NCBI GenBank assembly: GCA_964036195.1
Contig: OZ038460.1
Span: forward strand, 6,513,504-6,577,503
DNA length: 64,000 nt
Source of the DNA: Sphaerolaimus hirsutus
Taxonomy: Eukaryota > Nematoda > Chromadorea > Monhysterida > Sphaerolaimidae
Reading direction: 5' to 3'
The position numbers and the translations under genes are program-made. This document shows, in pieces, positions 32,291-42,901 of this stretch; positions within the stretch are counted from its first letter, which is position 1, and every line of letters begins with the position of its first letter. The notes under the pieces are model-generated. The model was not told the DNA's origin. It was given only the letters and a program-made list of their open reading frames with translations, and searched no databases.

Positions 32291-33949
32291 TTACTGCAAC
32301 TGGTGTCTGCATTGGGTCTGGACAGCCACTCCTCGCTTGGCATCACTCTTGGTTTTGCCTTGCCGTGCCAAGGACTGCTTGACTCTTTCAGCCCTGTCCA
32401 CCTGGTACTCAGGTGATTTGTTGTTGATGTAGCACTTTGTGGGGTCGTGGGGCATGGGAGCGCGATGCATGTAAAATGTGCACCATGGGCCTTTGTGGGA
32501 CTTTGGGTCAAATGTGGCTCTGATGCTTTCAGTTTCACCGCTTGCACTTTCCGCCTCTGGCTCAGCGTACCAATTTGTATTGTGGCGTGGTCGGCCCCGC
32601 CTATCCCGTTGTTCTTCTCGCCGCTGGGCGCGGGTCTGGTCTGCTTCCTTCCTGGCTGCATCCATATTGGCAATTGCCATGTTCAATGTGCAGCCGCCTT
32701 CTTGCCATCTTGTGCGCCACATATACCAGCAGCTGACAGGTGCCAATTTTGGGGCTTCTGCGAAGAACTTGTCCCCGATCATGCGTTGCCGGTCATAGTC
32801 TGACATTGTCTCACTGACATGGTGGAAATTGGCACACAGGCGTGTGTGGAACTCAGATGCAGATTCTCCAGTTTCTGGTTTGAGGTTGTACCATTCTGAT
32901 ACTGCATGCACAGTGTGTTCAAATCGGTACGCCTCCACAAGGTTGTCCACCACATATAGGATGTCGTGGCGTTTGTTGACGCGGATCGCGCGGTACTTGT
33001 TCTGGGCATCTCCGGTGAGGCACTGTGCAAACACGTGGTTCCAAAACAACTGCTGTTGACATTCAGGGATACCCATGGCCTGCTGTATGACCATGTGGAG
33101 CCAGAACCTGAATGGGCCTGTGTTATTGCTTTTGTCGCCATCAAATTTGAGCTGTTTGCTGGCAGTGGTCGCCACATGGCCAACGCCGACCTTGTCTCGT
33201 GGGGGGTGGATAGTGGACAGGGGCTGCAGTCCATCTTCTGGCGCAATAACAAACTTTTCCATATACTCAATCATCTGGTTGAGCAATGGTCCCTGTGTCA
33301 GCATTGCCAGGCGGTCCTCTGATGTCCATTTCCATGGATCTTCATTGCGTCTCTGCTGGCCTGGGGTTTGTGATGGGGTTGTTGTTGTGACATTTGCAAC
33401 CATTCGGGTCAGTTGCTCCATGCGCCTGTCTTGTTGCTCCATGCGCCTGTCCTGTTGCTCTGCCCGCCTCTGCTGCTGCTCAAACTGCTGCTGGAATAGA
33501 GATGCCATGGCGGCAAGGTCTGATGTCTGGGCCTTCATTTCGGCGAATGGGGTGGGGGATATTGAGTCACGTGGGTCTCTTGTGGGGCGTATTACTGGCT
33601 GGTTGTTTGTTTTGTCACCATCCTCACTGTCCTCGCTGAGTTCGCTATCTGTGCGGTCGGGGTCATCCATGACGATCTGGTCCACTGAGACTGATTTGAA
33701 GTATTTGTCAGCAAGGCGCAGGAGGCGGCGGGCAAGCGTTGCATTGCTGTCTTTAGCAGCTACTGTGCCTTTCGGCCAGTCCGTTCCTCGATACTTGTTG
33801 ATCGATTCAATTGCATTGATGAGGGACTTCCTTTGTCGCCTGTCACCCCATTGTGTGACCATCTCGCTGAATTCACGCTCTGTGTATGTCACTTGGTGGC
33901 GCGTGGTCGCCTCCACCATTCCCGCTGCTGGGGTTTTATCTGCTGACAT
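32291..33949 (-). CDS. LTR-retrotransposon gag-like protein, 552 aa
   Basis: An undamaged minus-strand ORF starts MSADKTPAAGMVEATT. Residues about 60-130 hold an acidic linker (DSELSEDSEDGD), and about 150-190 a Gln/Arg coiled stretch with repeated QQDRRMEQQDRRMEQ. A capsid-like region follows (WNHVFAQCLTGDAQNKYRA, then EWYNLKPETGESASEFHTRL), as in Ty3/gypsy-type gag. Near the C-terminus, CTFYMHRAPMPHDPTKC is a Cys-His zinc-binding-like motif (C-x4-H-x5-H-x4-C). No protease, reverse transcriptase or integrase follows; a purine tract and LTR-like sequence come next. It is therefore a non-autonomous or deleted element. Gag assembles particles around element RNA. The open frames on the plus strand are shadows. 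Confidence 0.8.
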   Translation of the reverse strand: MSADKTPAAGMVEATTRHQVTYTEREFSEMVTQWGDRRQRKSLINAIESINKYRGTDWPKGTVAAKDSNATLARRLLRLADKYFKSVSVDQIVMDDPDRTDSELSEDSEDGDKTNNQPVIRPTRDPRDSISPTPFAEMKAQTSDLAAMASLFQQQFEQQQRRAEQQDRRMEQQDRRMEQLTRMVANVTTTTPSQTPGQQRRNEDPWKWTSEDRLAMLTQGPLLNQMIEYMEKFVIAPEDGLQPLSTIHPPRDKVGVGHVATTASKQLKFDGDKSNNTGPFRFWLHMVIQQAMGIPECQQQLFWNHVFAQCLTGDAQNKYRAIRVNKRHDILYVVDNLVEAYRFEHTVHAVSEWYNLKPETGESASEFHTRLCANFHHVSETMSDYDRQRMIGDKFFAEAPKLAPVSCWYMWRTRWQEGGCTLNMAIANMDAARKEADQTRAQRREEQRDRRGRPRHNTNWYAEPEAESASGETESIRATFDPKSHKGPWCTFYMHRAPMPHDPTKCYINNKSPEYQVDRAERVKQSLARQGKTKSDAKRGVAVQTQCRHQLQ

Positions 33950-34180
33950 CTTGTGTCACTTCTGTCGCTCGTGTGGCGCACTTTGCACGTCGCTGGTTCT
34001 GGACGGCAGGGCGGGGGCCGCTACTCTGCTAACGGTGCTGCCGCCAACTGGGGTGGGTGCCACCGATGTCGCCGGGGGACAGTCGGGGGCGGGTGTTCTA
34101 TGATGTTCTAACATAACACAGTAAGTGTTTTGAACGTCTGTTATGTATTTCCCGGACCACAAATTCATAGTGCCCATTTT
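33950..34180 (-). other. GC-rich leader upstream of gag
   Basis: GC-rich sequence between the gag start and the MITE end. It should be the 5' untranslated leader of the retroelement; its 5' LTR is absent. Confidence 0.4.
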
Positions 34181-34279
34181 GAGAGGGGGTATTCTGAGGG
34201 GGGGGGGGTATTTTGAGGAAATACAGTACCCATTTACCTGGGTATTTCGGGTAAGTGTAAATTCACTTTCACAACTCTG

Positions 34280-35329
34280 GTAACAAGGTGCTTCACATTT
34301 ACCCAGAAAGCTTCCACGACTTTCAAGAGTACATTTTTTTGTCGCAGTCACAAATTCTAAGTGGATTTTGAGCACAAACTTATGGTGTCCGATAAAACGC
34401 ATCATGCGTGATGAATTTTGCTTTTGCTAGGTATTTACATGTACCAAATTTGAATTTAAAAAACCTCTATCTAAACTTGTGTAACACTTTAATGTAGATC
34501 AATGCATCTGAGAAACTTGCAACACCAAGCGAGCCCATGAGCATCACAAGCAGCAGCTTCATGTTTCCAATGTGGCCACACAAGCTGGTTTTCAATGTTC
34601 CTTTTTGAAAACTCTTCTGGGCAACACGTTGCTGTACGGTTTTCAAAAGTGTGCAATTTGCACTTGTATTTTTCAATAAGTGAAAGCATATGTGAATATT
34701 GGTTTCAGCAAGTCACAATTGCCATTCAAAGTTCACATTTGGAGAACATTTTTGAAAACCGTACAGCGACGCGTCACCTCTGTAGCGGCGACGCGTCGTC
34801 AACATAATACTCTGAAGACAATTTTGAAAACTTAAAATTGAATAATGTAGTTTTCAAAAATGTACATTCCAGTTTTCAAATATGTAAAACATTTTTGAAA
34901 ACTGAACATGTAGGGTGATGTACAGCGACGTATGTCGACATCGCTGTATGTCGATGTACATCCCAGTTTTCAATATGTGTGCAAATATGTGAAAATGCGT
35001 CGCCGTACATACCAAAAGTAGCAAAATCGTCACCAGGCATCACCAGTTTACAAAATTTTGCCAACTTACTCCAAAATCCTTGAAAACCACTGGATGAATG
35101 GGTTCATGTAAAACTGACACTGTAGATGCAGTATTTTATGCTGTATCTAATGATAGGGTTGTAGAAAACTTGGGATTTTTATAAAATAAAATAATTTTTT
35201 TTTAAATTATGTCGCTGTGGCTACTTATTCAGGTGACAACAACATATGTCACCTGTTTCCACAACTTATTACCAATTTTGAAAAGTATTTATAAAATGAA
35301 AGAATTCATGCATTTATCAACAACTCAGA
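34280..35329. other. Region with TTTTCAAA repeats, no supported gene
   Basis: Phrases with GTTTTCAAAA and CAGCGACG recur at 34590-34990 in both directions. GAAAACCAGCTTGTGTGG-like sequence (34572-34595, inverted) recurs at about 36465. This suggests the two ends of a larger element that includes the Harbinger remains. Confidence 0.45.
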
Positions 35330-35690
35330 ATCTGGGACGTGGTACTACTGTTACAAAGGGTTTAAAGGCACAAATACCGGTTAAATTTCTGTTTGTGAAA
35401 TTTGTGTGGACCAAGCAATGACTATGAATGCAGCTTCTCCCATGCACGCCGCTGTGTAGAATGTGTTTTTGGGATTTTGGCTGCTCAGTGGCGCATCCTG
35501 CTAATGACAATTTCAATGGAACCACACAGGGTCAGCAAACTGTTTATGGCTGTGTGTTATTTGCACAATTTTATCAAAGAATTGCGTGGCACAAATGTAT
35601 CGGATCACTTTGACGAGGTAGGAAATGAAAAGCTACCTGTGCACGCTGTCAAAGAACAAAGTCTATGTGACCACACAGTTAGAAATTAAT
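35330..35690 (+). pseudogene. PIF/Harbinger transposase C-terminal remnant (HARBI1-like)
   Basis: The frame from about 35402 reads NDYECSFSHARRCVECVFGI, then LAAQWRILLMTI and, further on, KLFMAVCYLHNFIKELRG. This matches the end of DDE_Tnp_4 transposases (RARRVVENAFGILAxRWR, then VVLHNFL). Only the last part is present, with no start and no first catalytic aspartates, so it is a decayed fragment. It may once have mobilised Harbinger-type MITEs such as 41552-41967. Confidence 0.75.
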
Positions 35691-36589
35691 TTTTTCCTTG
35701 ATTTTATTAATTTATATTGATTTTTGAAACTGCTGAACATTTCATAAATGCAGTTAGATTGGTGCCAGGCGTACACTGGCTTAGAGTATGGATTAGAGTC
35801 CTAAATCACATTGATGAACCGCAAGATGCCCAGCAAATGAGAGAGAAACTGAAATACTGGTTGAAATCTACTCATGGCAGGGTTCCATGGATAGATCCAA
35901 ATAACTTTTGAGTTTTCAAAAATGTTCACATTTATGTTTAATTTTGTGACACATTTTAGTATGAAATGAAAACATGTTTGAAAACAATTAAAATGGTTTT
36001 TATTTTTTGTGCTTGTGTATTGAATGTGAAATTGTCGCAGTGAGTGTTCACTTGTTGTTAATTTTTTGCCTTTCATTTACATACAAAATCAGCTGTCTGA
36101 ATTGCACTTGTGATTTTAAAAAAATGATAAAGTTGATTGTTTAAAAATATCATTATTTGTTTTGCGGAAATGTTATTGAATCCAGTTTTTTTTGTTCGAT
36201 GTGAAAAAATAAGGGCTTTTTACCATGACAATGCCATAATACAGATACACAGATGTAATTTAAAAAAATTATTTAATGTTTAGAGCATCACCACAATTTC
36301 TCCATTATCATTGAACTTCTATTGCGAACCATGGTATCAAATGAAAAAGAAAAAAAAACTGGACATATATATGAGATGGATATAATCTACAATTTTAAAC
36401 AGAATTTTCCAGAAACAGAATGGAATAAAACATTTGGCGACATAATGGGTTTTCACAGAGGGAACATTGAAAACCAGCTTGTGTGGTGCCATTGGTCACT
36501 CGAATCTGGATGCTTTTCCAAAGGTTGGACAAATTCTGATGGATATTGTAATTAGACTGTTAGGGCCCAGTTTTGTACCAGTGCCATAG
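35691..36589. other. Tail of the transposase region, no supported gene
   Basis: Short frames at 35717-35911 (FETAEHFINAVRLVPG) and 36322-36555 (EMDIIYNFKQNFPETEWNK) are open but unrecognised; they could be further pieces of the same element. The rest is AT-rich. Confidence 0.35.
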
Positions 36590-37187
36590 ACATGTTGTGA
36601 AGTGCAATCGAAGCTTTTTCTTGGCATTATGTACATATTTTGCTTGTTTTTCTGCTTCTGTTGTTTTACGATCCCTTTGATCTCTGATCTGTTGCGGTAC
36701 CAAACAATTTGCAAAAAATACCAGCTTTCAGACAGCGACGCAGGATTATCATAGACAGACAGACATTGTTTTATAGACATGCTGTCAACTGCCATCGAAG
36801 CTTTTTTCCTGATATCATGTACATTTTTTGCTTCTTTTCTAGCCGTGTTGATGAACCTTTGATGTATTATCCATTGCGGCTAGCATTCAAAAAAATGTTG
36901 CATATTCTTTCAGAACATTGTATGCCATCATGTCTGCCGAGTTTACCATCAAAACAAGTAAAAACATTTATGATGACAAGAAAAAGCTTTGATGGCACTT
37001 TACAACATGTCTATAGTGTGTCTATTGCTGGACACGCGCCGCTGTCCGAAATATGGATTTTTTTTACAAAATGTTCGGTTCGGTACCGCAACGGATTATA
37101 GATCAAAGGGATCGTAAAAAAAACAGAATCAGACATGCACTCAAAAAAAATGTGATGTCAAGAAAAAGCTTTGATGGCACTTTACAA
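36590..37187. repeat. Fold-back repeat
   Basis: GAAGCTTTTTCTTGGCAT and ACGATCCCTTTGATC on the left are answered by AGAAAAAGCTTTGATGGC and GATCAAAGGGATCGT on the right. A third, direct, partial copy lies at about 36960-37020. Confidence 0.65.
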
Positions 37188-37704
37188 CGGAGTTGTTAAA
37201 TGTACTGAACTTTTTCAAAAGTAAATGTAAACGTAAAGTATTTTTTTTACTCACAGGAGTACAGAAAATGTAAAGTATTTTATTTTTACTTATACACAGT
37301 AAAATACTTTTTCCAGCGAAATCGTAAAAACGAGTATTTTTTCCAGGGAAAACGTAAAAATGGGTATTTTTCTCACAGAAAACGTAAAAGTGAGTATTTT
37401 TCTCTCAAACATAACGTAAAAATTGGTGTTTTTTTAATTTTTACTCTGAAATACATCAAAAATGTGTTTTATCACTCCTGATAAGTACTTATCAGGATAA
37501 TGTCCTATGTTTGTCACTTTCTGTTGCAAAATGACATTTTCTGTCACCTTTACGTCAAAATACGTTTTCTGTACTCGCCTACTTTTTGAAAGTACGCGAG
37601 TATGTGACTGCCAGTGTTTTTTCTGGAGGAAATGTAAACGTATTTACGCAGTACGCGAGTATCCGTATTTATTGAGTAAACGTAAATACGTTCTAACAAC
37701 TACG
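37188..37704. mobile_element. hAT-like element, family A-prime (CGCGAGTA word)
   Basis: Ends are CGGAGTTGTTAAATGTACTG and GTTCTAACAACTACG, flanked by a perfect 8-bp duplication, CTTTACAA. TACGCGAGTA words and GTAAAAATGAGTATTTTTC phrases fill it. Confidence 0.85.
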
Positions 37705-37733
37705 CTTTACAACACGTCTGTAGCAGAGTTGTT

Positions 37734-38899
37734 AAAATACCGGTATTTTTGGAAAGCGTAAGCGTAAGCGTAAATACACTTTCCAAATTTTGAGTGTGGA
37801 TACTAAAAGCGTAAGGTATTTTTTAAATACCTAGGGAAGCGTAAAACTTTTCCAGGGAGTTTTTGCCCAGTGAATTCGTTCAAAATCAAGCTTTCAGCGA
37901 CATTTTTCGGATGTCCACGTGGTAGTCTGCCCCTATATTTTGATGGCAATTAATCGACAGCGACACGACCATTAATTTATCTTCATTTCCCAACTCGGAC
38001 TTTGTGCTGTCGATTTTTGCGATGCATTAATACCTACCGTTTTTCCTCGAAATACCCCCCCCCCCCAAATTTAGTGTATAGAGAACGTAAATGACAAAAG
38101 CTGCGGTTTGTCATCTGGGTAATGCAAAACACACGTTAAAAACGATGACTCTGTTATGTGAGAACAGTGATTATATGTCTACACAAGTCTTTAGAGTCTT
38201 ATAAATGGCGATTTTTGTTGCATTTTCGACGTATGCGTACGTTTCAGACGACAATTTAGTACTTGGTTTTCAAAAAATTTCTCACGAAATATTAACCCCC
38301 CCCCTCGAAATACCCCCCCCCCCTCGAAATACCCCCCCCCCCCTCGTTTAACCCCCCTCAAAATTCGCACTCTGAAAAAATAAACCCCCCGGGGGTATTT
38401 CGAGGAAATACGGTAATTCTCATAAATACTTACCGCATTTCTTCTAATAGCGTAAACTTAAGACATACTAAATACTTATGTCATCTTCATTTTCGAACTC
38501 GGACATCGTACAAAAATACTCGGACAAAATTTCTATTCTAAAGCCATTGCCATCTAAAGCCATCTAAATATTTTGCCCTAGGAAACAGTATAAAAGTGAA
38601 ATGCATATTGCGACACAATTTGCACATGTGCCGCTATTTCCAGTGCATTACTGCACACATGCAGTCATTTTTTGGTATGCAGTTTAGTTCACTTTCTTTT
38701 TGTAGTTTTACACTTTTTACAAAAGCATTAAACCGGACCATGTGAAAAACTTTTTTACGCTTTTAGTACCCGGGTATTTTGGCTGGGAAAGCGTAATAAA
38801 GCGTACGGGTATTTTATGAAAGCGTAAGCGTAAGCGTAAGTATAAATACCCATTTACCCAGGTATTTCGGGTAAGCGTAAATACGCTTTCGCAACTCTG
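37734..38899. mobile_element. hAT-like element, family A (GCGTAA word)
   Basis: Ends are CAGAGTTGTTAAAATACCGG and GCTTTCGCAACTCTG, flanked by a perfect 8-bp duplication, GTCTGTAG. GCGTAA arrays lie at both ends. It carries a nested MITE at 38035-38415 and sits 29 bp after another hAT-like element. Confidence 0.9.
38035..38415. mobile_element. TACCGTTTTT/TACCGTATTT MITE nested in hAT
   Basis: Ends are TACCGTTTTTCCTCGAAAT and ATTTCGAGGAAATACGGTA. C-rich words CCCCCCTCGAAATACC and the ATTTAGTGTATAGAGAACG core are shared with the elements at 11247 and 47140. Confidence 0.85.
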
Positions 38900-39021
38900 G
38901 TCTGTAGCACTGGTATAAAACTGGGCCCCAACAGTCGAATTACATAATTCATCAGAACTTGTCGCAAACATTGGAAAAGCATCCAGATCCAAGTCTCCAG
39001 ATTCCGATCCAGATCGAAAAC

Positions 39022-42000
39022 ATGAAGCTGCTGCTTGTGCTGCTTGTTGGCTTGCTCGGTGTTGTATGTAAGTCAGGTGCCAGTTCCGCTACAGGCAAAG
39101 TACAGTTGCAAAAGTTATAAATAAAGTAAGATAATAAATGGCAAGTTAAGAGTTAGGTAAGTAAACTTAAAAGTTAAAAGTTAAGTTCTAGCGATCTGCC
39201 TCCATATTTATCAACAATAAGATATCTCATAAAAAATGGCTAACGCCAACAAAAAGTGGACACTGCACAAATGTATTGCAGTCAGGTGTGCTAGTGTGCG
39301 CAGAACCATTGCCTTAAAAAGCGTTTTTCAAACACAAGGCGCCTCAAAAAATTTCACCGATGTGCGGCACCCAAACGACCCGACTCGCTACGTGAACCAC
39401 TGCTTTGGGAATTCTAAACAGCCGTGCTACAAACCAGTTGCCGATTGGTTCTGCCAGAGTAATGGCTACGAGTTTGCAGAAAGTTTGTTGGTTTGCCCAA
39501 ATTTGTTTGGTTCGGCTTTCAGTGTTCTTTCTCAGCCCGGAAACGGGTGGTGTACTCTAGGATCGGTTCCACCTAGGGTGTCAAATTTCCGTTTTCTGCA
39601 GGCAAAGTTTTTCCGTTTTCCGCCTGCTGAAATTTTTTCCGTTCCGTTTTCCAGCCACTTCTTTTCCGTTTCTGTTTTTCTGGCTCATTTTCCGTTTTCC
39701 GGCTAAATTTTAGCTTTTCCGCCTTTTTTCCATTTTCCGCCTTAATTTTCCATTTTTCTACCTCATTTTACCTTTTCCTGGCTCAACTTTCGGTTTTCTG
39801 TTCCAGCGAAACCGGTGAACATTCATGCAGATTGTCAATGATGTAAATTTTTTCTGTTTCCAGCAAAATTTCTGCAAATTTTTTCCACTTCCAGCTAAAT
39901 TTATGCAAATTTTACCGTTTTTCCAGTAAAATTTCAGCAAATTTTTCCGTTTCCATGCATTGGATGTTTACTTTTTATTTGTAATTTGTCTAAAAAAAAT
40001 TGCGTTGTGGACGTATTTTGCTTTTTTTTCTTCCGAAGTTTGAACTGACCGCGTGAAGTGATCTGTCATGACTCTGATAAAGACCCACGCATTTTAGTTT
40101 TCACGCTGATGCATATGCATTTACGTCTGAGTAATGCCCGCACTTTCTCAAAAAAAATTTAAAATAGAAGAAGGTAGAAATAAAATTTCGCGTGCAAATG
40201 ATAACATGTTTGTTTTCTGAAACATTTTTTGAAACAATCCTATTTTATCAATGATGACGTCACGAAGGAGTGTTTCCTTCAGAAAAATGCATAGCATAGG
40301 AGTATTACTTGACAAGCTGCGGGAATTGCTCAAAGTGATTAGAATCAATACCTGGAAAATAGTACCTACCTATTTAGGTATTTTAAAAAGTATCAAATGC
40401 ACGTATTTCTACAGGCTTCGAAAAAAACTGTAAACGATCTAAAATTGCGTCATGGGACGGGGGCAAGCTGGATTGCGGTGGCAACTGCGGTACACTTTGC
40501 TGGGTCAAGTGCTCCAATGGGACCGGTGCCGGTGTCGCTGCTGGGCCAGAAACTGGTGGGCATCCTAAATAGTTCCAGTTTGGCAGATTAATGTGGCATA
40601 ACACGATGGCACATTGTCAAACATTTTTGTTAACTGTTTTGGCAGGAATTTCCTGACAAATTTCCGTCGTAAACTGAATAGTGGGCGGAGCCACATTATA
40701 AACACCTATTAAAATTAAAATACCTATAGGTACATTATTTATGTCTAAATTGTCAACTTCTACAAGGAGTGTGTCAACTAATGTCAATGAAGATCGCGAA
40801 ACTCTGGTAAATTCAAATGTGTTTGATACCGACTGACCAATTTCTGAAATTTCGCCCATAAACTACCCTAAAACTGTTTATTTCAAAATTAAACTCGTAT
40901 TAGACTCAAAACTCGTATGCTGTTGTAAATTTTGAACTAATTCACCTTTAAACACAACAGGCATCTTCACCGACGTGCGTCACCCGGACAGCCCTGACAG
41001 GAATCTGGACCAGTCCTACGCGCCTGGTACGCAACCCTCGGGCCAACTCGTAGCTGACTGGTTTTGCCAGAAGAACGGCTTCAACTATGCCATTTGTTAG
41101 TGCATAGGTAGTGGTGTATAAGCGCCATGGCGCTTCTGGCGCTTGGCGACATTCTGCCGTGGCGCTATTGGCGCTTGGCGCTAAGGCTTGGAACAACGCC
41201 ACGGCGTTTTCTGTGGTTGGCGCCATTTTTGCATGGCGCCGGGAACGGAACGCCTGCTCTGGCTATTGGCGCAAGTGCTAGCGCCAAAGCAAAAAGCGCC
41301 ATGGCGCTATTCGCGCTTGGCGCTATTTTTCTCTAGCGCCGTTGTTGTTAAAACGTTTTACGTTTACTCTATAACTACGTATACTCGTGTACTGCGTAAA
41401 TACGTTTACGCTTCCTCGAGAAAAAAATACCGGTACTCACTTACTCGCGTACTGTTTAAAAATACGCGAGTACATGAAACGTATTTTTAGGGGACAAAAA
41501 ATGTCAGTTTTCCAAACAGAAAAACAAGAAAAACATAGGACAATATCTTAAGGCCCTGTTTACACGGATTTTTTGTGACGACTCAACAACAATAAAATGT
41601 TCAATAAGTTGAGTAAAAAGGTTCCATATTCATTAGAAAAAGTGGTCAAGTATACCTTCTACCTAAGCGAATATGCAGGCCAAATTGCAGACTCGTGCAT
41701 GTAGCTCAAGATTTATAACGTTCGAAAAAAGTTTGCTATTGTCGCTGGCTGTCGGAGACAGTCCGACAACTGTCCGACAAATTCAAAAGTTTACAAATGC
41801 CTTTAAATTTTGAGCTACAAGCACGATTGTGCAATTTGACATGCATATTCGCCTAGGTAAGATGTATAATTGATCACTTTTTCTCATAAATATGGAACAC
41901 TTTTACTCAACTTATTGAACGTTTTATTTTTGTCGAGTCGTCACAAAAAATCCGTGTAAACGGGGTCTAAGAAATACTTATCAGGAGAGAAAAACACATC

Positions 42001-42542
42001 TTTGATGTATACCAGAGTAAAAATTAAAAAAAAACTGACTTTTTGTGTGAAAAATACACAATTTTAAGTTTTCTGTGAACAAAATACCCGTTTTTACATC
42101 TTCCACAGAAAAATATCACGTTTTTACGTTTTCTCTGAGAGAAAGTATTTCACTCACGTTTTACACAGTGTAAAAGTATTTAAAAAATACTTTACGTTTT
42201 CTGTACCCAGGGGTGAGTAAAAGGAAAATATTTTATGTTTACGTTTACTTTTAAAAATGTTCAGTACTTTTAATAACTCTGCTGGCGCTGGAGTTCAAAA
42301 ACGCGCCTGGCGCTTGGCGCCAAAGTCCTGGCGCTTTCTACATCACTATGCACCAGTCTAATTCAAGTGTCACATCTTTCGGAGATCTTACAATGCAACC
42401 TCCCTTTTCAGCCTTCAAGGCGCCATGCTACTCAACAAAAATTCGTTCTATGAACGGCAAAGTTCAGGATTGCCCCCCTGACAAGTGCGGCGTTTTCTGC
42501 GAAATCACCTGCGGCAGGTGCGGCGCCGCGGCTAGAAAATAA
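39022..42542 (+). CDS. Secreted cysteine-rich two-repeat protein, copy 2
   Basis: Exons: 39022-39067, 39339-39509, 40415-40555, 40961-41095 and 42412-42542, all joined in phase 1, giving 207 residues. Exon 1 encodes the signal peptide MKLLLVLLVGLLGVV, unlike the MNYLL.. exon of copies 1 and 3. Repeat 1 (exons 2 and 3) reads FTDVRHPNDPTRYVNHCFG, PVADWFCQSNGYEFAESLL and GGNCGTLCWVKCSNGTGAG. Repeat 2 (exons 4 and 5) reads IFTDVRHPDSPDRNLDQSY, VADWFCQKNGFNYA and DCPPDKCGVFCEITCGRCG, then AAARK and stop. Repeat 2 lacks two cysteines found in repeat 1. Introns hold four transposon insertions. The role is unknown; a secreted, disulfide-rich protein is the fair inference. Confidence 0.75.
39574..39958. 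mobile_element. hAT-like element in intron 2 of copy 2 (TTTTCCG word), right end lost
   Basis: Starts TAGGGTGTCAAATTTCCG after GTTCCACC, the same site as the intact insertion in copy 3. It is filled with TTTTCCGTTTTCCGGC words, longer than in copy 3, but stops without its right end. Confidence 0.7.
41340..42281. mobile_element. Family A-prime hAT-like element nested in family D
   Basis: The left end is CGTTGTTGTTAAAACG and the right end TTTTAATAACTCTG. Flanks CTAGCGCC and CTGGCGCT look like a decayed 8-bp duplication. TACTCGCGTACTG words are present. It is shared with copy 3 (46312-46817) but absent from copy 1. Confidence 0.75.
41552..41967. mobile_element. Harbinger-like fold-back MITE present only in copy 2
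   Basis: Ends are GGCCCTGTTTACACGG and CCGTGTAAACGGGGTC, with arms of about 100 bp. TAA flanks both sides. Copy 3 has the uninterrupted site, TTCTTAAGAAATAC, at about 46501. The 3-bp duplication and termini fit PIF/Harbinger. Confidence 0.85.
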
Positions 42543-42587
42543 GTGGCAAGAAAAACCGTGTTTTTCAAATATTTTTGTACTTGCTAT

Positions 42588-42893
42588 TAAGCCGGAATTA
42601 GAGCTCAGCGTCGATTCGACGTGAAATGACGACGTAAAATGACGTCGTGAAATTAATTACACGAGTGTGGATCATGCTACGGGTCTACAATTTTCTAAGG
42701 ATAATATATGAATCAATACCTTAATCGTGTCCAATACTGAGTGTTATCAGCCACAACTAGAGCGAATTGAAAAATTCAATTTTTATCATTTCACGTCATC
42801 ATTTTACGTCAGGGAACTAACTTTACATTTCACGTCAACGGTTGCTTGCAATCGTTGACGTGAAATGTAAAGTTAGTTCCCTGACTTTCGCTA
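42588..42893 (+). mobile_element. Family I element, one half with a palindrome
   Basis: Starts TAAGCCGGAATTAGAGCTC. GACGTGAAATGA words recur. At its end AACTTTACATTTCACGTCAA and the inverse form a hairpin at 42812-42884. It is the inverse of 30675-30957. Confidence 0.7.
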
Positions 42894-42901
42894 GTTCGCT
42901 C

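Larger units (their letters stand above)
31414..34228. mobile_element. TACCTTAATT/TACAGTA MITE containing an LTR-element piece
   Basis: The left end TACCTTAATTCTTCGAATTA and right end GAGGAAATACAGTA are decayed TACCGTATT-type termini. G-rich words (GGGGGTATTTTGAGG) sit inside the right end. The gag ORF and LTR lie between them, nested inside this MITE. Confidence 0.7.
31260..34279. mobile_element. hAT-like element, family A (AGTGTAA word), split by a nested insertion
   Basis: The left part (to 31413) reads ...GGAAAGTGTAAAAAAGTGT...TATAAATA and the right part (from 34229) continues CCCATTTACCTGGGTATTTC to CAACTCTG. Joined, they match the uninterrupted copies at 12973 and 37734. The exact left end was not found, so 31260 is approximate. 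Confidence 0.75.
41109..42348. mobile_element. Family D hAT-like element in intron 4 of copy 2, carrying nested elements
   Basis: Ends are TAGTGGTGTATAAGCGCC and GGCGCTTTCTACATCACTA. Same site as in copies 1 and 3. Family A-prime (41340-42281) is inserted in it, and a Harbinger-like MITE (41552-41967) in that. Confidence 0.8.

Noticed and set aside
33075..34103. 342-codon plus-strand ORF
   Set aside because: It is the opposite strand of the gag ORF at 32291-33949; gag has the recognisable features and this frame has none.
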